Shown piece by piece: positions 24,381-35,232 of a stretch of DNA of 64,000 nucleotides (positions are counted from its first letter, which is position 1; each line of letters starts with the position of its first letter). The notes under the pieces are model-generated. The model was not told the origin of the DNA and ran no database searches. It worked only from the letters and a program-made list of their open reading frames with translations. A program made the position numbers and the translations under genes. The stretch is taken from positions 562,131,010 through 562,195,009 of the forward strand of contig NC_081413.1 of the NCBI RefSeq assembly GCF_030272615.1, read 5' to 3'. This DNA is from Cryptomeria japonica. Lineage: Eukaryota > Streptophyta > Pinopsida > Cupressales > Cupressaceae.

Positions 24381-24704
24381 TGATGTTTGTCAAAAAGGGA
24401 GAGTGTACCGAACATGATCGAGCATGATTATCTAAGTGTACCGAGTATACATAGTATCTGAGTGTACAAAATTTATCATATATACCGAGTGTACAGTTGA
24501 AACTAATAGGGGGAGCATGAAACATCAGGAGCATGTAAAATCAAGAGCATGGAAATATAGAGCATGGAACATCAAGTTTTGTACAGAATATTAATAAGGG
24601 GAGTATGTATTTGAACATTGTATATACTGTCATTTCAGTTTATTTTGCAAGTATATAGATTTTGTATTATGAATTTGAAAGGAATTTTGTCAAACATACC
24701 AAAC

Positions 24705-24723
24705 TAAAGTCAAAAGGGGAGAT
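24705..24723 (+). other. C1 polypurine tract, with second tract upstream
   Basis: GTCAAAAGGGGAGAT abuts the 3' LTR. A similar GTCAAAAAGGGAGAG lies at 24388-24402. More than one polypurine tract before the 3' LTR is a known trait of Sirevirus-type copia elements, which fits the primer site. Confidence 0.7.
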
Positions 24724-25948
24724 TGTTGCTATTTACTAAGTTGTCATTAGTTTTATGCCCAAAGTCATTCTATATACACCAATTGGTTAATACTAGAGAA
24801 TACTCCAGTCAGTAAACACCAAGGTCACCGGTGTCAGTTACAGAAGAGAGACAAGTCACCAAGATGATATACATTGAGCTATGAACCGAGACATATACAG
24901 AATGTCTACTGAGTAAAGTTCATATGTCTACCGAGCAGCAAAGAAGGTATACCGAGTTAATCTGAACCGAGTGAAAACGTGTTACCAGATTCAGTGAACC
25001 TAGACAAACATGTGAAACGTGTTACATTATTCGAGAAGATGAAACCTTTATTACATTGGAAATTGCATTTAAAGATTTTGTATGATTTTGAGGAAGAATA
25101 TCCAATGAAATAATTTCTACGTTTATTCATTCAATAAAACATGTTTGTATGACCGAAGCATGAACAAATCACCATCTTAGAGATCTATATAAACAGAATG
25201 ATTTAAATATGATATGATGATATGGAAAGTCAATCAAGAGTGGAGAGATGAAGGAATGATTTAGTCAAGTAATGAAGAAAGAAGATTGACAGAGATAATC
25301 ACAGGTTACTAAGAGGTTTCAGAGAACAGTTTAAAGGGACAAAGCATACAAAAGTGGTTACCGAGTTGATTTATCAATTACCAAGGAATGCTATGAGCAA
25401 GGTAATTTTATATTGAGCACATAGAGTCTACCATAACATTTCAGATGTGAAGTTCCAGATATTTTGTAAAGATTTTGATTGAAATATTAAGTTGTAATAG
25501 AAACCTTTAACAGGGTAAAAGACTCTAATAAAGTCTATAAATTGTAAAGCCTTTAATCAGGTACAACATTTTGTAGAAGTGTTTTTAAAATCCTTTAGCA
25601 GGGTATATCTAAAGATCTTTATACTCCTAAAAGGGTAAGCTATCAGAAATGGCTAAACATGTAGCTCTAACTGAGCATTTTTTATTACTGTAGTAGTGAA
25701 GTTGTGGGTGCCATCCCCACTGCAGTTTTTCTCTCTAACCAAGAGTTTCTTCATGACCAAAAACTTTGTGTTATGGAGTGATATTTTGATGTATGTTATT
25801 TCCATGATTATGTTTCAGTATTACATACCTTTGAGATCAGTAATACATAGTTTGTGTTTATTTATAAAATTGTTTTTCAAGAAAAGTTTTGAAGTACTGA
25901 TTCACCCCTCCCCTCTCAATACATTAGCTTTCCAAGTCAGACCTAACA
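24724..25948 (+). repeat. C1 3' LTR
   Basis: 1225 bp, TATATAA at 25186-25192, followed by target duplication GCAAG. Confidence 0.93.
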
Positions 25949-25953
25949 GCAAG

Positions 25954-26084
25954 AAGGCATAGTGTTGGGGCATCATATTTCTTAGTCAAGGATTTTAGTT
26001 GATCCAACCAAAATTGAGATAATCCTCAATCTTCCTGCCCCTACAAAACAAAAGGATGTAAGAAGTTGTTTAGGCCATGCAGGG
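25954..26084 (+). pseudogene. A1 reverse transcriptase fragment between C1 and T2
   Basis: Continues the A1 frame after C1: EGIVLGHHIS, stop, then ILVDPTKIEIILNLPAPTKQ and VRSCLGHAG. Translation resumes after T2 at 37537 with CYKRFIKDFSK, giving the expected GHAGCYKRFIKDFSK. The two insertions therefore lie only about 130 bp apart in A1. Confidence 0.9.
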
Positions 26085-26868
26085 TGTAGACACCTAAAAT
26101 TGTCCAGTATAATTAAATAAATATTTTATTTATTTAATTACTTTAGCCTAATTCTTCTATTAATTAAATAAATCTTTATTTATTTAATTAATTCTTTTAT
26201 CCTCTTCTAGCCTTATTTCTCATTTAAATAAATACATTTATTTATTTAAATTATCCTTTTCCTAAATTAAATAAATATCTTATTTATTTAATTGATCTCA
26301 CTTCTTCTATTAATTAAATGAATCTTTATTTATTTAATTAATTCATTAACCTTTTCTACCCATGACACATGTCATTCATCTCTTAATTCATACACTACCT
26401 ACCCTGTTATTATTTTCTTATTTTCTTTACCTACCCTTTAATCATAGCCGACCATTTATCTTTTACACCTCTCAATCTTATCCCTTCATTTCTTATAGTG
26501 CCTTCTATATAAGGAGATGTTTCCTTCATTATCAACCCTATGCACCCCGATGATTACTCGACTACACTATGCTTTTGAACTTTCATATGTGATCCTACTT
26601 GCAACCACATTTCCATTCTTTGTTGAGCTCTTGTGCACATATAAAATATGAGAGCAAATATATCAAGCAAGATCAATGGAGATAGGAAGAATGGAGATTT
26701 AAACCCTATTGGACATGTGATGGTATAATCTTTGTGATTTCATTTGATTTGCATTGTCTTAGGTAATCTTCATATGTTATGGTGGATCTTTGTTGTTGTT
26801 AGGTTAGGGTTTTGTGGTTGAATTCATTTAGTCTTTCAATATTGTTGTATCCATTTTCACCATAAACA
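26085..26868 (+). repeat. T2 5' LTR
   Basis: 784 bp. TATATAA at 26506-26512. Positions 26102-26345 hold five consecutive AT palindromes, for example arms ATTAATTAAATAAAT and ATTTATTTAATTAAT. Confidence 0.93.
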
Positions 26869-26871
26869 TTT

Positions 26872-26889
26872 TGGCATGCCCAGTGGAAC
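26872..26889 (+). other. T2 primer binding site (candidate)
   Basis: TGGCATGCCCAGTGGAAC lies four bases after the LTR. It resembles the long TGGCG...CCAGTGGGA-type sites of Tat/Ogre elements; the tRNA was not identified by inspection. Confidence 0.55.
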
Positions 26890-26959
26890 ATGGATTTTTG
26901 TCAGATCTGTGTTTTTTGCAGATTTTTCTAACCCTATATTATTATTTTGTAAAACAATT

Positions 26960-27840
26960 TGGAGAATAACCTTGTGCAACTAGGGTTTTGGACACAAAAT
27001 CAAGATCTTGGAGAGATTCGATCATATCTCACAAACGCCTTGGAAATTTTGCACCAAATTTTTTTTCAGGTTGAAGACAGTATCAAGAGCTCTCAAAGAA
27101 AAATTAAGATCTATTGGAGCATATTTGAATTTCCTATGAATCTTTTATGAATTTTCATAAAAAATTAATTTTGAGAGCAAATGAGCGAATTTTTTGGATT
27201 TTCTTACATTTTTGGAAATATCTCATAATTATATATAGGATCTGTTCTTTGTGATTTTAATTTTGATGCAAAATATTTCCCTAAAAATTAGATCTCTAAA
27301 ATTATGTTTTTTCCTTATTTTGATCAGATCTCAAAAACGGCTTCGAATTTTGGTATCAAAGTTTTTTTGCAAGTCAAGAAAAGTATCAGAAGTGTTCAAT
27401 AAAATTTTCAGATTTTTTGGACTAAAGTTTCATTTTATCAGAATTTTTAATGATTTTTCATAAAAAATTAATTTTGAGAACAAATTAGCGAATATTTTAG
27501 ATTTTCTTACATTTTTGGAAATATCTCAGAATTATAAATAGGATCAATTCTTTGTGATTTTAAATTTTATGCAAAATCATTCCTCAAAAATCGGATCTTT
27601 GAAAATTAGGGCTTTGCATTATTTTACTCATATCTCACAAACAGCTTGGATTTGTTGTAGAATTTATTTTATGAAGGTTTGGAAGACCATCAGGACTGTC
27701 TAGTAAAAATTTTAGATTTGTTGGATCAATTTTGCATTTTATATGAATTTTTTATGATTTTTCATAAAAAATTAATTTTTGGAGCAAATGAGCAAATTTT
27801 TTGGATTTTCTTACATTTCTGGAAATCTATTGAAATTTTA
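26960..27840 (+). repeat. T2 leader tandem repeat, three units of about 300 nt
   Basis: Each unit contains CATATCTCACAAAC or a variant, then a block ending TTTTTCATAAAAAATTAATTT, then GATTTTCTTACATTT. The shared block recurs at about 27152-27240, 27457-27545 and 27757-27830. Not convincingly coding. Confidence 0.8.
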
Positions 27841-29487
27841 GAGGTGGTGTACTTTTATTATGAATCAGATCTCTGAATTGGTCAACAAAACGCATTGTTG
27901 AAGGCCCCTATTTCACAAAGTCTTTTGGATCTAAAAGTTACCTAACTTGTGTGCTTGCAGGAAGGGGTGATCATTTGAAACAATCCAAACTACTAATAGA
28001 TCTTTTTTGCAGGACCTTGGAAAGGGTTTTTGATATTTCATTGTGTGCCTTGTTTTCATATATTAGCAAACACTTCAATTGGTGCACTAAAATTGAACCA
28101 GTGTCCTTTGTGTCTTGGGCAATAGGCTCTTTTTGTTTCATCTTTAGAGGGCCTGTCTCCCCGTGTGGTCATTAGGACTACTAGTGAGGAGATAACGACC
28201 CAAGTGGTAGTGAGGAAAACCCACCTCTTCTGAACCACTATAAACAACTGTATTCATGGTGAAAATTATGGATAACGTGTGCTGATTAGTTCATATCGAC
28301 ACTATGTCTCCCCATAAACCCGTTTGATCAAATTTATTTGATCATTTATAGGGCATAACCCCTACCGGCTGGGAGCCTTCTATATTTACAGAGCTGAAAG
28401 TGCCGCATGTATGGCCACATGAGCGGATGTCCTTACTAGCACCTTTTTGTTTTAGAAGCCAAAATCCTTCTAGTTGTTGGGGCAAGAGGTCGGACATCTG
28501 GTAGCAACCCACACACATACGGTTCTTAGTAGAGATACAAAGTTCACCATGGGGAGTTTTCGTGGGGACTAATGCTTGGCTGCCCTGAGAAGTGAGTGCC
28601 GAGGGTGGAGCTAGTGGGGTCAACCATCTAAGTATCCACTTTGAATAGCGTAGCCTCGGGGGAAATTCCATGTGGGATCAACAACAATTGTTCTGGCCAA
28701 CCATAAGAATTGTGCTTGTCTTATTTTGAATTATCAAACATTCAAGACCAAACATTAAAACATTGTGTCTTTTGTGTCTTCAATTTTATGCAAAACAATT
28801 TTACATCAAACAACACAATTTTCTTTGAGTCATTTTGAGTCTAAACACTTGCAAACATTGAGTCTTCATCAACATTGTGTCCTCTTGTCATGAAAAACAG
28901 TCAAAAAATTCAGATTTGGTCACAACAACAACTTCACAAATTTGAAAAATTTACAGTCCAACAAACAAGAGCAATTAGTTTCAGAATTCTTGAGCTTCCT
29001 AAGCTATCTCTTCAGGTTTTCATCTAGCATTCAACCTATCTTTGGGTCTCACAAAGTCCATCATTGCTTTACATCTTACATTACATTCACATTTGTCTAA
29101 ACTTGAGTCAAAAGGTCACTTGCATGTCCTCATCATACTTTGTCAATACACTACATACAACAACATTTTGCTAAGTGGTCCCTCATCAAGGTCTATCACC
29201 TTTGGGTCTCATTTGGTCTTACTTAGAGTCAAGGTGAACTTACCTCATCAAGAGAAAATATCATCTCTTTGGAAGCCACACCTACTCTACTACATACATA
29301 CTGGGTCTTACACTTTGGACATTGCAAGTAAACCTCAGATTCATTTACATTCCATCCAACTCTTGGTCTTCCATACTCTTTCCATTTTCATCTAGTCTCA
29401 AACATCTTGGTCAATACCGAGTTCATGGTTGAAAACCGTTTCCAATAATCTAGGAGAGAAGCTAAAGAGGCTCAAGAGTCCGTAAAC
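27841..29487 (+). other. T2 leader, no gene recognised
   Basis: About 1.6 kb between the repeat array and gag. The part at 28330-28680 is richer in G+C than its surroundings and holds a 109-codon minus-strand frame without recognised motifs. The rest is AC-rich. Confidence 0.5.
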
Positions 29488-31140
29488 ATGAGTGCCTATG
29501 AGTATGACAATGATGTCTTTTTCAATTCTGATCATACTACATTACCTGACATGGATGCCTATAGAAACATTCCAAATGTTGAGAACATGGACACTATAAA
29601 CAACAATGATACACACAATGACAATATGGACAACTTTTCTGTACGCTCAGCAGAAGTGGAAGACTCCATTATGGATCCCCGTTTCAATCAATTGGTTGAG
29701 GAAATAATGAGGAGAGATAGACAATACTTCTTACAAGTCATGGCACAAAGTGGACCCAAGATCCCTCACGATTTTGACATGTCTCAAATAATAGAAAATT
29801 GACCTTTGCAACAACCTCACCTCAACATGGATCAAAGGAGGCCTAATAGTGGAGGCAATAGAGGACCACATCTTGTGCCTAAATCACCATCATCTTTGTT
29901 TCAAAAACTTGAGGTCCCATACACACATGGTCAATCATATGATACTCACCTTCGCAGACCATTATGGAAGTCTTATGCAGAAAAATATACTCAATCACAT
30001 ACCAATGCTAAGGATCAACCACCAAAGCAATTGGATATCCAAAGGCATGTTCAAAATTTGGACACAAGGAAACCCCTCATCAAATTTGGTTGCAACACAC
30101 TAGAACAAACTCATGACATGCCTATAGAGTATGGTATACATGGACAAAGCAGATATTCCATTCCTCCCCATGACTCTATACCAAGTGGTCCATATACGCA
30201 ACATCATTATAGACCTCCTCCATATGAACATGTGTATGATCAATATCATCCATATATGCAACATTCTCATCCACTCGGTGCTTCAGGCATGGGGTATGGT
30301 CCAAGAAGTCGGTCTCCACCTAAGAATAATTTGGAACAACAAATCAAGGACTTACAAAAGAAAATGGAGGACATAAATACACCGAAGCCAACTTACACAA
30401 TGAGAGACACATGTCCCTATCCATTTGACAAGAGCATTCCAATGCCTCCATTTCGTACACACTTTGTGACACCTAAGTTTGATAAGTATAGAGGCAAAGG
30501 GGATCCTAAGGCACATATAAGACAAATTTTCACAGCTTGCATTGAGGTAGCAGCAGAAGAGACATATTTGATGAGATTATTCCCACAAAGCTTAGGAGAT
30601 CAAGCTATGGAATGGTTCTCCCAACTCCCAACTGGTATTAAGTCATGGGGTGACTTGGCAGAGGCATTTATCCAACATTTCTCATACAAGATAGAGACAG
30701 ACATATCAGTCACTACTTTGTGCAACACCAAGCAAAAAGATGGAGACTCTTTTTCATCATTTTTACAAAGATGGAGGAATCTAGCCAGCAAATGCTCTTG
30801 TGAAATTCCACAAAAACAAATGGTAGAAATGTTCACCCAAAATGTTAACAAAGACATTGGCTATGATCTAAGGAAAGCTTGTTTGTCCACCTTCAAGGAC
30901 ATCATTGAAAAAGGCTTAGCAACAGAGAAGGTCCTAATTGAACAAGGAGTCATTAAGATATTCAAAGAAAACAAACATGACTTTAAAGGAAAAGATAAGC
31001 CAAGATTTTGGAACAAAAACAAGAACACAGTCAATAATGGTGTTGTTGATGCCAATAAAGTATGACCCAAAATCATTTTTTCTGGACCAAGCTCTACAAA
31101 CAATCAAGTGAATACTCAAACAACTTCCAGATCATGAAGG
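29488..31140 (+). pseudogene. T2 gag
   Basis: Starts MSAYEYDNDVFFNSD. One TGA stop (29800) separates the first 104 codons from a 419-codon frame (29806-31065). The capsid part is clear: TPKFDKYRGKGDPKAHIRQI, AMEWFSQLPTGIKSWGDLAE, TLCNTKQKDGDSFSSFLQRW, TEKVLIEQGVI. This is the Retrotrans_gag fold of the Tat lineage. The N-terminal 250 residues are Pro/His/Tyr-rich. The small number of stops fits a young element. Confidence 0.88.
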
Positions 31141-31152
31141 AAGTACACCCCA

Positions 31153-32349
31153 TTGGGAGAACCACTTGAGTCAGTTTTCAAAAAGCTAGTGGCAAACAAG
31201 GTAATCACTATTCCAGATTTTCCTCCATATGAACCAAAGGTTAAACCAAATTGGTGGAATGATGATGAGTATTGTGAATTTCATAAGAGCAAGGGTCATA
31301 AGATAGGAAATTGCCATCGACTGAAGAACATCATACAAGATCTCATTGATAGAGGTGACATTGAGATTGAAGGACACTCGTCCAATCAAGAACATGAGAT
31401 GTTTAAGGAACCATTCCCAAAGCATGACAAGGGAAAGTCTAAAGCCACAGATGACCAAACCAACTATACCAAAGCATCCTATAACTATGATTCAACTATC
31501 AATCACATTTCAATGGACAATTATGTCTCTACCATTATCATCAAGGACAAAATGCCTGAGAATTCTACCCAAAGGCCCAAAATCGTCCTGAAAGGAATTG
31601 GATCCTCTTCCGAACCTACCTCTGAATGTAATGTTACAACTCATCGAGGTAAATTCACTTGGCAAGGTGCTCTAGCTAAAAACATTGCTTCCTCATCAAC
31701 CAAGCCTGAGTATGACCTTGTAGAACAATTAGGGAAGACACCCACACTTATCTCAATCCTTGAGCTCTTATGCATATCCCCCACACATAAATCCATTCTT
31801 GACAAAATCTTGAGAGACACTCCAATTCCTACTGATCTGAATGTGGACCAGTTTCAAGCCATGGTGGGATACCTTTCCATTCCACACTCCCTTACATTCA
31901 CAGAAGCCGATGACGCCTTCGTGAGTCAACCACATAATGCGCCTTTACACATTGAAGCCTTCAAACACAAACATCAAATAAAATGAGTCCTGATAGATGG
32001 AGAAGTAGGTCTAAACATTTGTACATTGAGCACTATTAAACAATTGGGATATTCTGATAAAGCTGTGAATTCTACCAAAAAAATTACCATCAAGGCATAT
32101 GATGATGAAGAGCGCTCATCCAAAAGCACAGTCACCTTACCTCTCAGAGTAGGGCTGGTTATGAAGGATGTGGTTTGTCGAGTCCTTGATTTGGATCTCA
32201 CATACAACATATTGCTAGGATGTCCACGAATTCATGAGATGAGCGCAATCCCATCTACATATCATCGATGTATCAAGTTTCCACACAATGTAGTTGAAGT
32301 GACCATCAAAGCTGACCCAAATCCATTCATATATTGCAAAAATCTATGA
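31153..32349 (+). pseudogene. T2 gag zinc region and protease
   Basis: 31153-31986 reads FKKLVANKVITIPDFPPYEP, then the zinc-binding CEFHKSKGHKIGNC with LKNIIQDLIDRGDIEIEG, then the pre-protease block EYDLVEQLGKTPTLISILEL. After one TGA (31984) comes VLIDGEVGLNICTLSTIKQL, where the family has a D-N/G-G-S site; here the Ser position and neighbours are changed (D-G-E-V). The flap/C-terminal part NILLGCPRIHEMSAIPSTYH is good. The Asp is kept, but the altered site makes activity doubtful. Confidence 0.8.
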
Positions 32350-33546
32350 CCTAGATCAGAAATAACAATCCCAGTCAATCGAGAAGCTATTCCTTCATCG
32401 GCATATGTGGATCTAGAATCCTTGAAAGCTTCTACATTAAAACAAACAGAGCTCAAAGAAAAGTTCAAGATTAAAGACCTGGGATGCGGTGAGTATATCT
32501 TTCATGTTGATCAACTCCCACTATCTCCTAAGAGATTCAGTCAATAGGCCCAATCTACAAACAAGTTGCAATGTCAAGGAATTGGGTGTGAACCACCTAG
32601 TGTTGTCGCTAATACTTCTGAATGCAATTCTCCTCTAGTGGTGCAAGCAACTCTTGATATCAATAGTCTTAAGAGTGGTTCTAGCGAAGAATCTATTGAG
32701 TATATCGCCAGCCCTCTTAAAAACTCACATAGCCTTACCATTTCATCCACTCCTTCCATTTCCACTCCACTTCCAGACTTGGATCAACAAGAATTACAAA
32801 AGCCCTCACTTATTGGGGATCAAAAATCAAACTTCGAAAAGAAAAATCTAAAAGTCAATAATAAAGAAAATTCCTTTAGTCCAAATCAAAATCAAAAGCT
32901 ATTGGACTCTACAAAAATCAAAGTCAAGGATAAAAATCCTATGAAGAAAAAACAACAAGAGTTGATCTCTCCTAATATAAAAATAATTGGGGGCAAAAGT
33001 TCTACAATTTTAAGTCAAAAAGAACACTTGTTGAACCTAAGTCTCCAACATGCTATCCTACTTTCACTTCTTTTCGTAATCATAACCCTTCATCAATCAT
33101 CCACTTGTTCCACACATCCTTTACCTTTTGGAGATACATCATGGACCTTTAATGGCTCTTCCTTGAAGGACTTTGTTATTAGGGATGCCCAAACTTCTTT
33201 AGGTGACATGCATACGGGCCTGTGTAGTCCACATGCTAGTAATTCTATCTCAGTTCCTTCATCAAGGAAGATAGTCAATCGAGCTATACATCATTCAGTC
33301 AAGGAACAATGCAGCTACAATCATAAGGTTAAGCCTCGTAAATTCGAGGCAAGTAACTTAGTTCTCAGAGAAAATCCTAAAAATCAGCAAGACAGAGAGA
33401 AGAAGGGAAAGTTCAAACCAAACTGGCTTGGTCCTTACATCATCATAGCAGCATATGGATCTGATGCATATCAGCTCTCAACTCCAAAGGGTGAACTATT
33501 GGAGGATCCTATCAATAGCATACACCTTCACAGGTTTTACACATAG
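32350..33546 (+). CDS. T2 ORF with hydrophobic segment and integrase C-terminus
   Basis: From 32566 a 326-codon frame is fully open; sequence in the same direction upstream (32350-32545) is separated by a stop. The first 150 residues are Ser/Lys/Asn-rich. At about 33030-33100 there is a hydrophobic stretch (ILLSLLFVIITLHQ) that could cross a membrane. The last 80 residues are the integrase C-terminal GPY/F module: KFKPNWLGPYIIIAAYGSDA, then PINSIHLHRFYT. So a piece of integrase tail is joined to unrelated sequence, with the enzyme core deleted. Whether it is translated is unknown. Confidence 0.6.
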
Positions 33547-35232
33547 CTCTTCCAAGTATCCTAATTCAAAATAGACAAAAAAAAATAAAAAATACAAAAA
33601 TACAAAAATAAAATAAAATAAAAATCACTACTTGGTGAAAACCTTGCAAACAGGTGCCTTGTGACACACAAAAATATAAAAATTGAAACAACAGAAAAAT
33701 ATTTTTGAACAACGGTGAAAACCACTTCGGTGGTGCCTTAGACAAGTACCATGGTGAAAATTGGGTCACCAGCGCCATGCGTAGAGACATTGTTCCTCCC
33801 TCCTTCAGGATTCCATCTCATCCTTTCACTTTGCACACACTCACAACCTATCCATTCATAATAAACTTACCCATTCCCATAATGGCTTGTTATTGATCTA
33901 CCCAAGATTGGTTAGCCATTCATAATAAACATTCCTTTTCATCCCTTTCCATCCATAATAAATCAGCTCCTATCTGTGGCTAAGGCAGATCCTACATCTA
34001 GTAATGGGTGTGGAACTAAGAACATCACATGTTTCAAGGAGTACAGTTTCTTCTAGTTTTCTTCAATCTATACGCGCACAATCCGCAATAAAGCAACATT
34101 TGCATCACAAATCCGCAATAAAGTTGTGTCTTCTCCGCAATACGGTATCAGTTGCATGGATTCAGTCAGTTTCAGATGAGACACAGGAGCAACAATGGGC
34201 TCCAACAAATCAAATCTTTCAATAGACTCAGACAACATTATGGTTCAGTGCTATCTATCCTTTTTGTGAAAGTAAACATTGTGACCACGATCAAATAAGA
34301 CTTATACAAGTGACAAGAGACACTAAACTTGAGGACTACAGTGGGTGTTGGTGTCGAGTCTTTATTTTCTTTTGAATTTTTATCTTTTGGCGACATGTCT
34401 TTTTGCTTTTCCAGGATGTCTCTGACTAGAGATTTTATCTCGAAGATGTCTTTGACTAGAAAGGCGAGGATGGGGTATCATCACCTATTTTCTTTGTTGT
34501 CTGCGGATTGTCTTTTAGTAATGCTATGACTTGTCCAAGGATATGACGACACTGTGAGTCTAGTGTGAACTGGGGCATTCCTTGTTTGCAACTGTCTTAT
34601 CTCCATGCAAACAGGTACAATGACTTTCTGGATCAAACATATGTCTCGATTGTCATAACCTACTTGCCATAATAAATCTCAATGATGATAACACACAAGA
34701 AGCTCTTTCACTTTCATATCTTCTATCTTCCATCCCTATTTCTTGATTGACCTCCATCATCCTTCTTGAGTTTGTGTAGCCTGCTATCACAAGACTGAGT
34801 ATAATGACACACCAAAAAATATCTGCATTTCATGTAGTTGCACCTGCATTACCACATATTAAGCATTTCATACATACATATAGATATCACAATTGCATCA
34901 CATCCTGCACACAACACATATTAGCACATTTTACATTTTCATCATGTAAATAATCATTTGCATTATCATATTCATCTGCATTTCATACATTCACATTTGC
35001 ATCATACATAACATATTAAAAACATAAAAGAACAAAAATATTGCATTTGATTATGTACATATTTGCATCCATAACATAAGCATCACATAGAAACATACAT
35101 CATGAAACATCTCATCACATAGGTACACATGCATATAGCTATCGCAAAGAATCATCTCATATATATATATATATATAATCATAAGTGTCATGATACAATG
35201 ATGTCAAAATACATATGGCTACAACCAACCCT
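33547..35232 (+). other. T2 3' non-coding region
   Basis: Begins with an A-rich run (33575-33632). The sequence ATCCGCAATAAAG or a close variant occurs near 34080-34130. A TA dinucleotide run lies at 35159-35177. From about 34840 to 35150 the sequence is rich in CATTTGCAT/CATA words. No gene recognised. Confidence 0.5.

Larger units (their letters stand above)
17922..25948 (+). mobile_element. C1, LTR retrotransposon with copia-type primer site and no pol
   Basis: 8027 bp. LTRs at 17922-19149 and 24724-25948 start TGTTGCTATT and end CCTAACA. The target duplication GCAAG is perfect (17917-17921 and 25949-25953). The primer site matches the initiator tRNA-Met type used by Ty1/copia. Two coding regions are present: ORF1 (coiled coil plus five zinc knuckles) and ORF2 (long, unrecognised). 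No protease, integrase, reverse transcriptase or RNase H motif is visible in the 5.6-kb interior, so the element is non-autonomous. LTR identity is about 93% over 365 nt by eye. Confidence 0.92.

Noticed and set aside
28342-28671. 109-codon minus-strand frame in the T2 leader
   Set aside because: No recognised motif and no similar frame elsewhere; most likely chance in a G+C-richer stretch.
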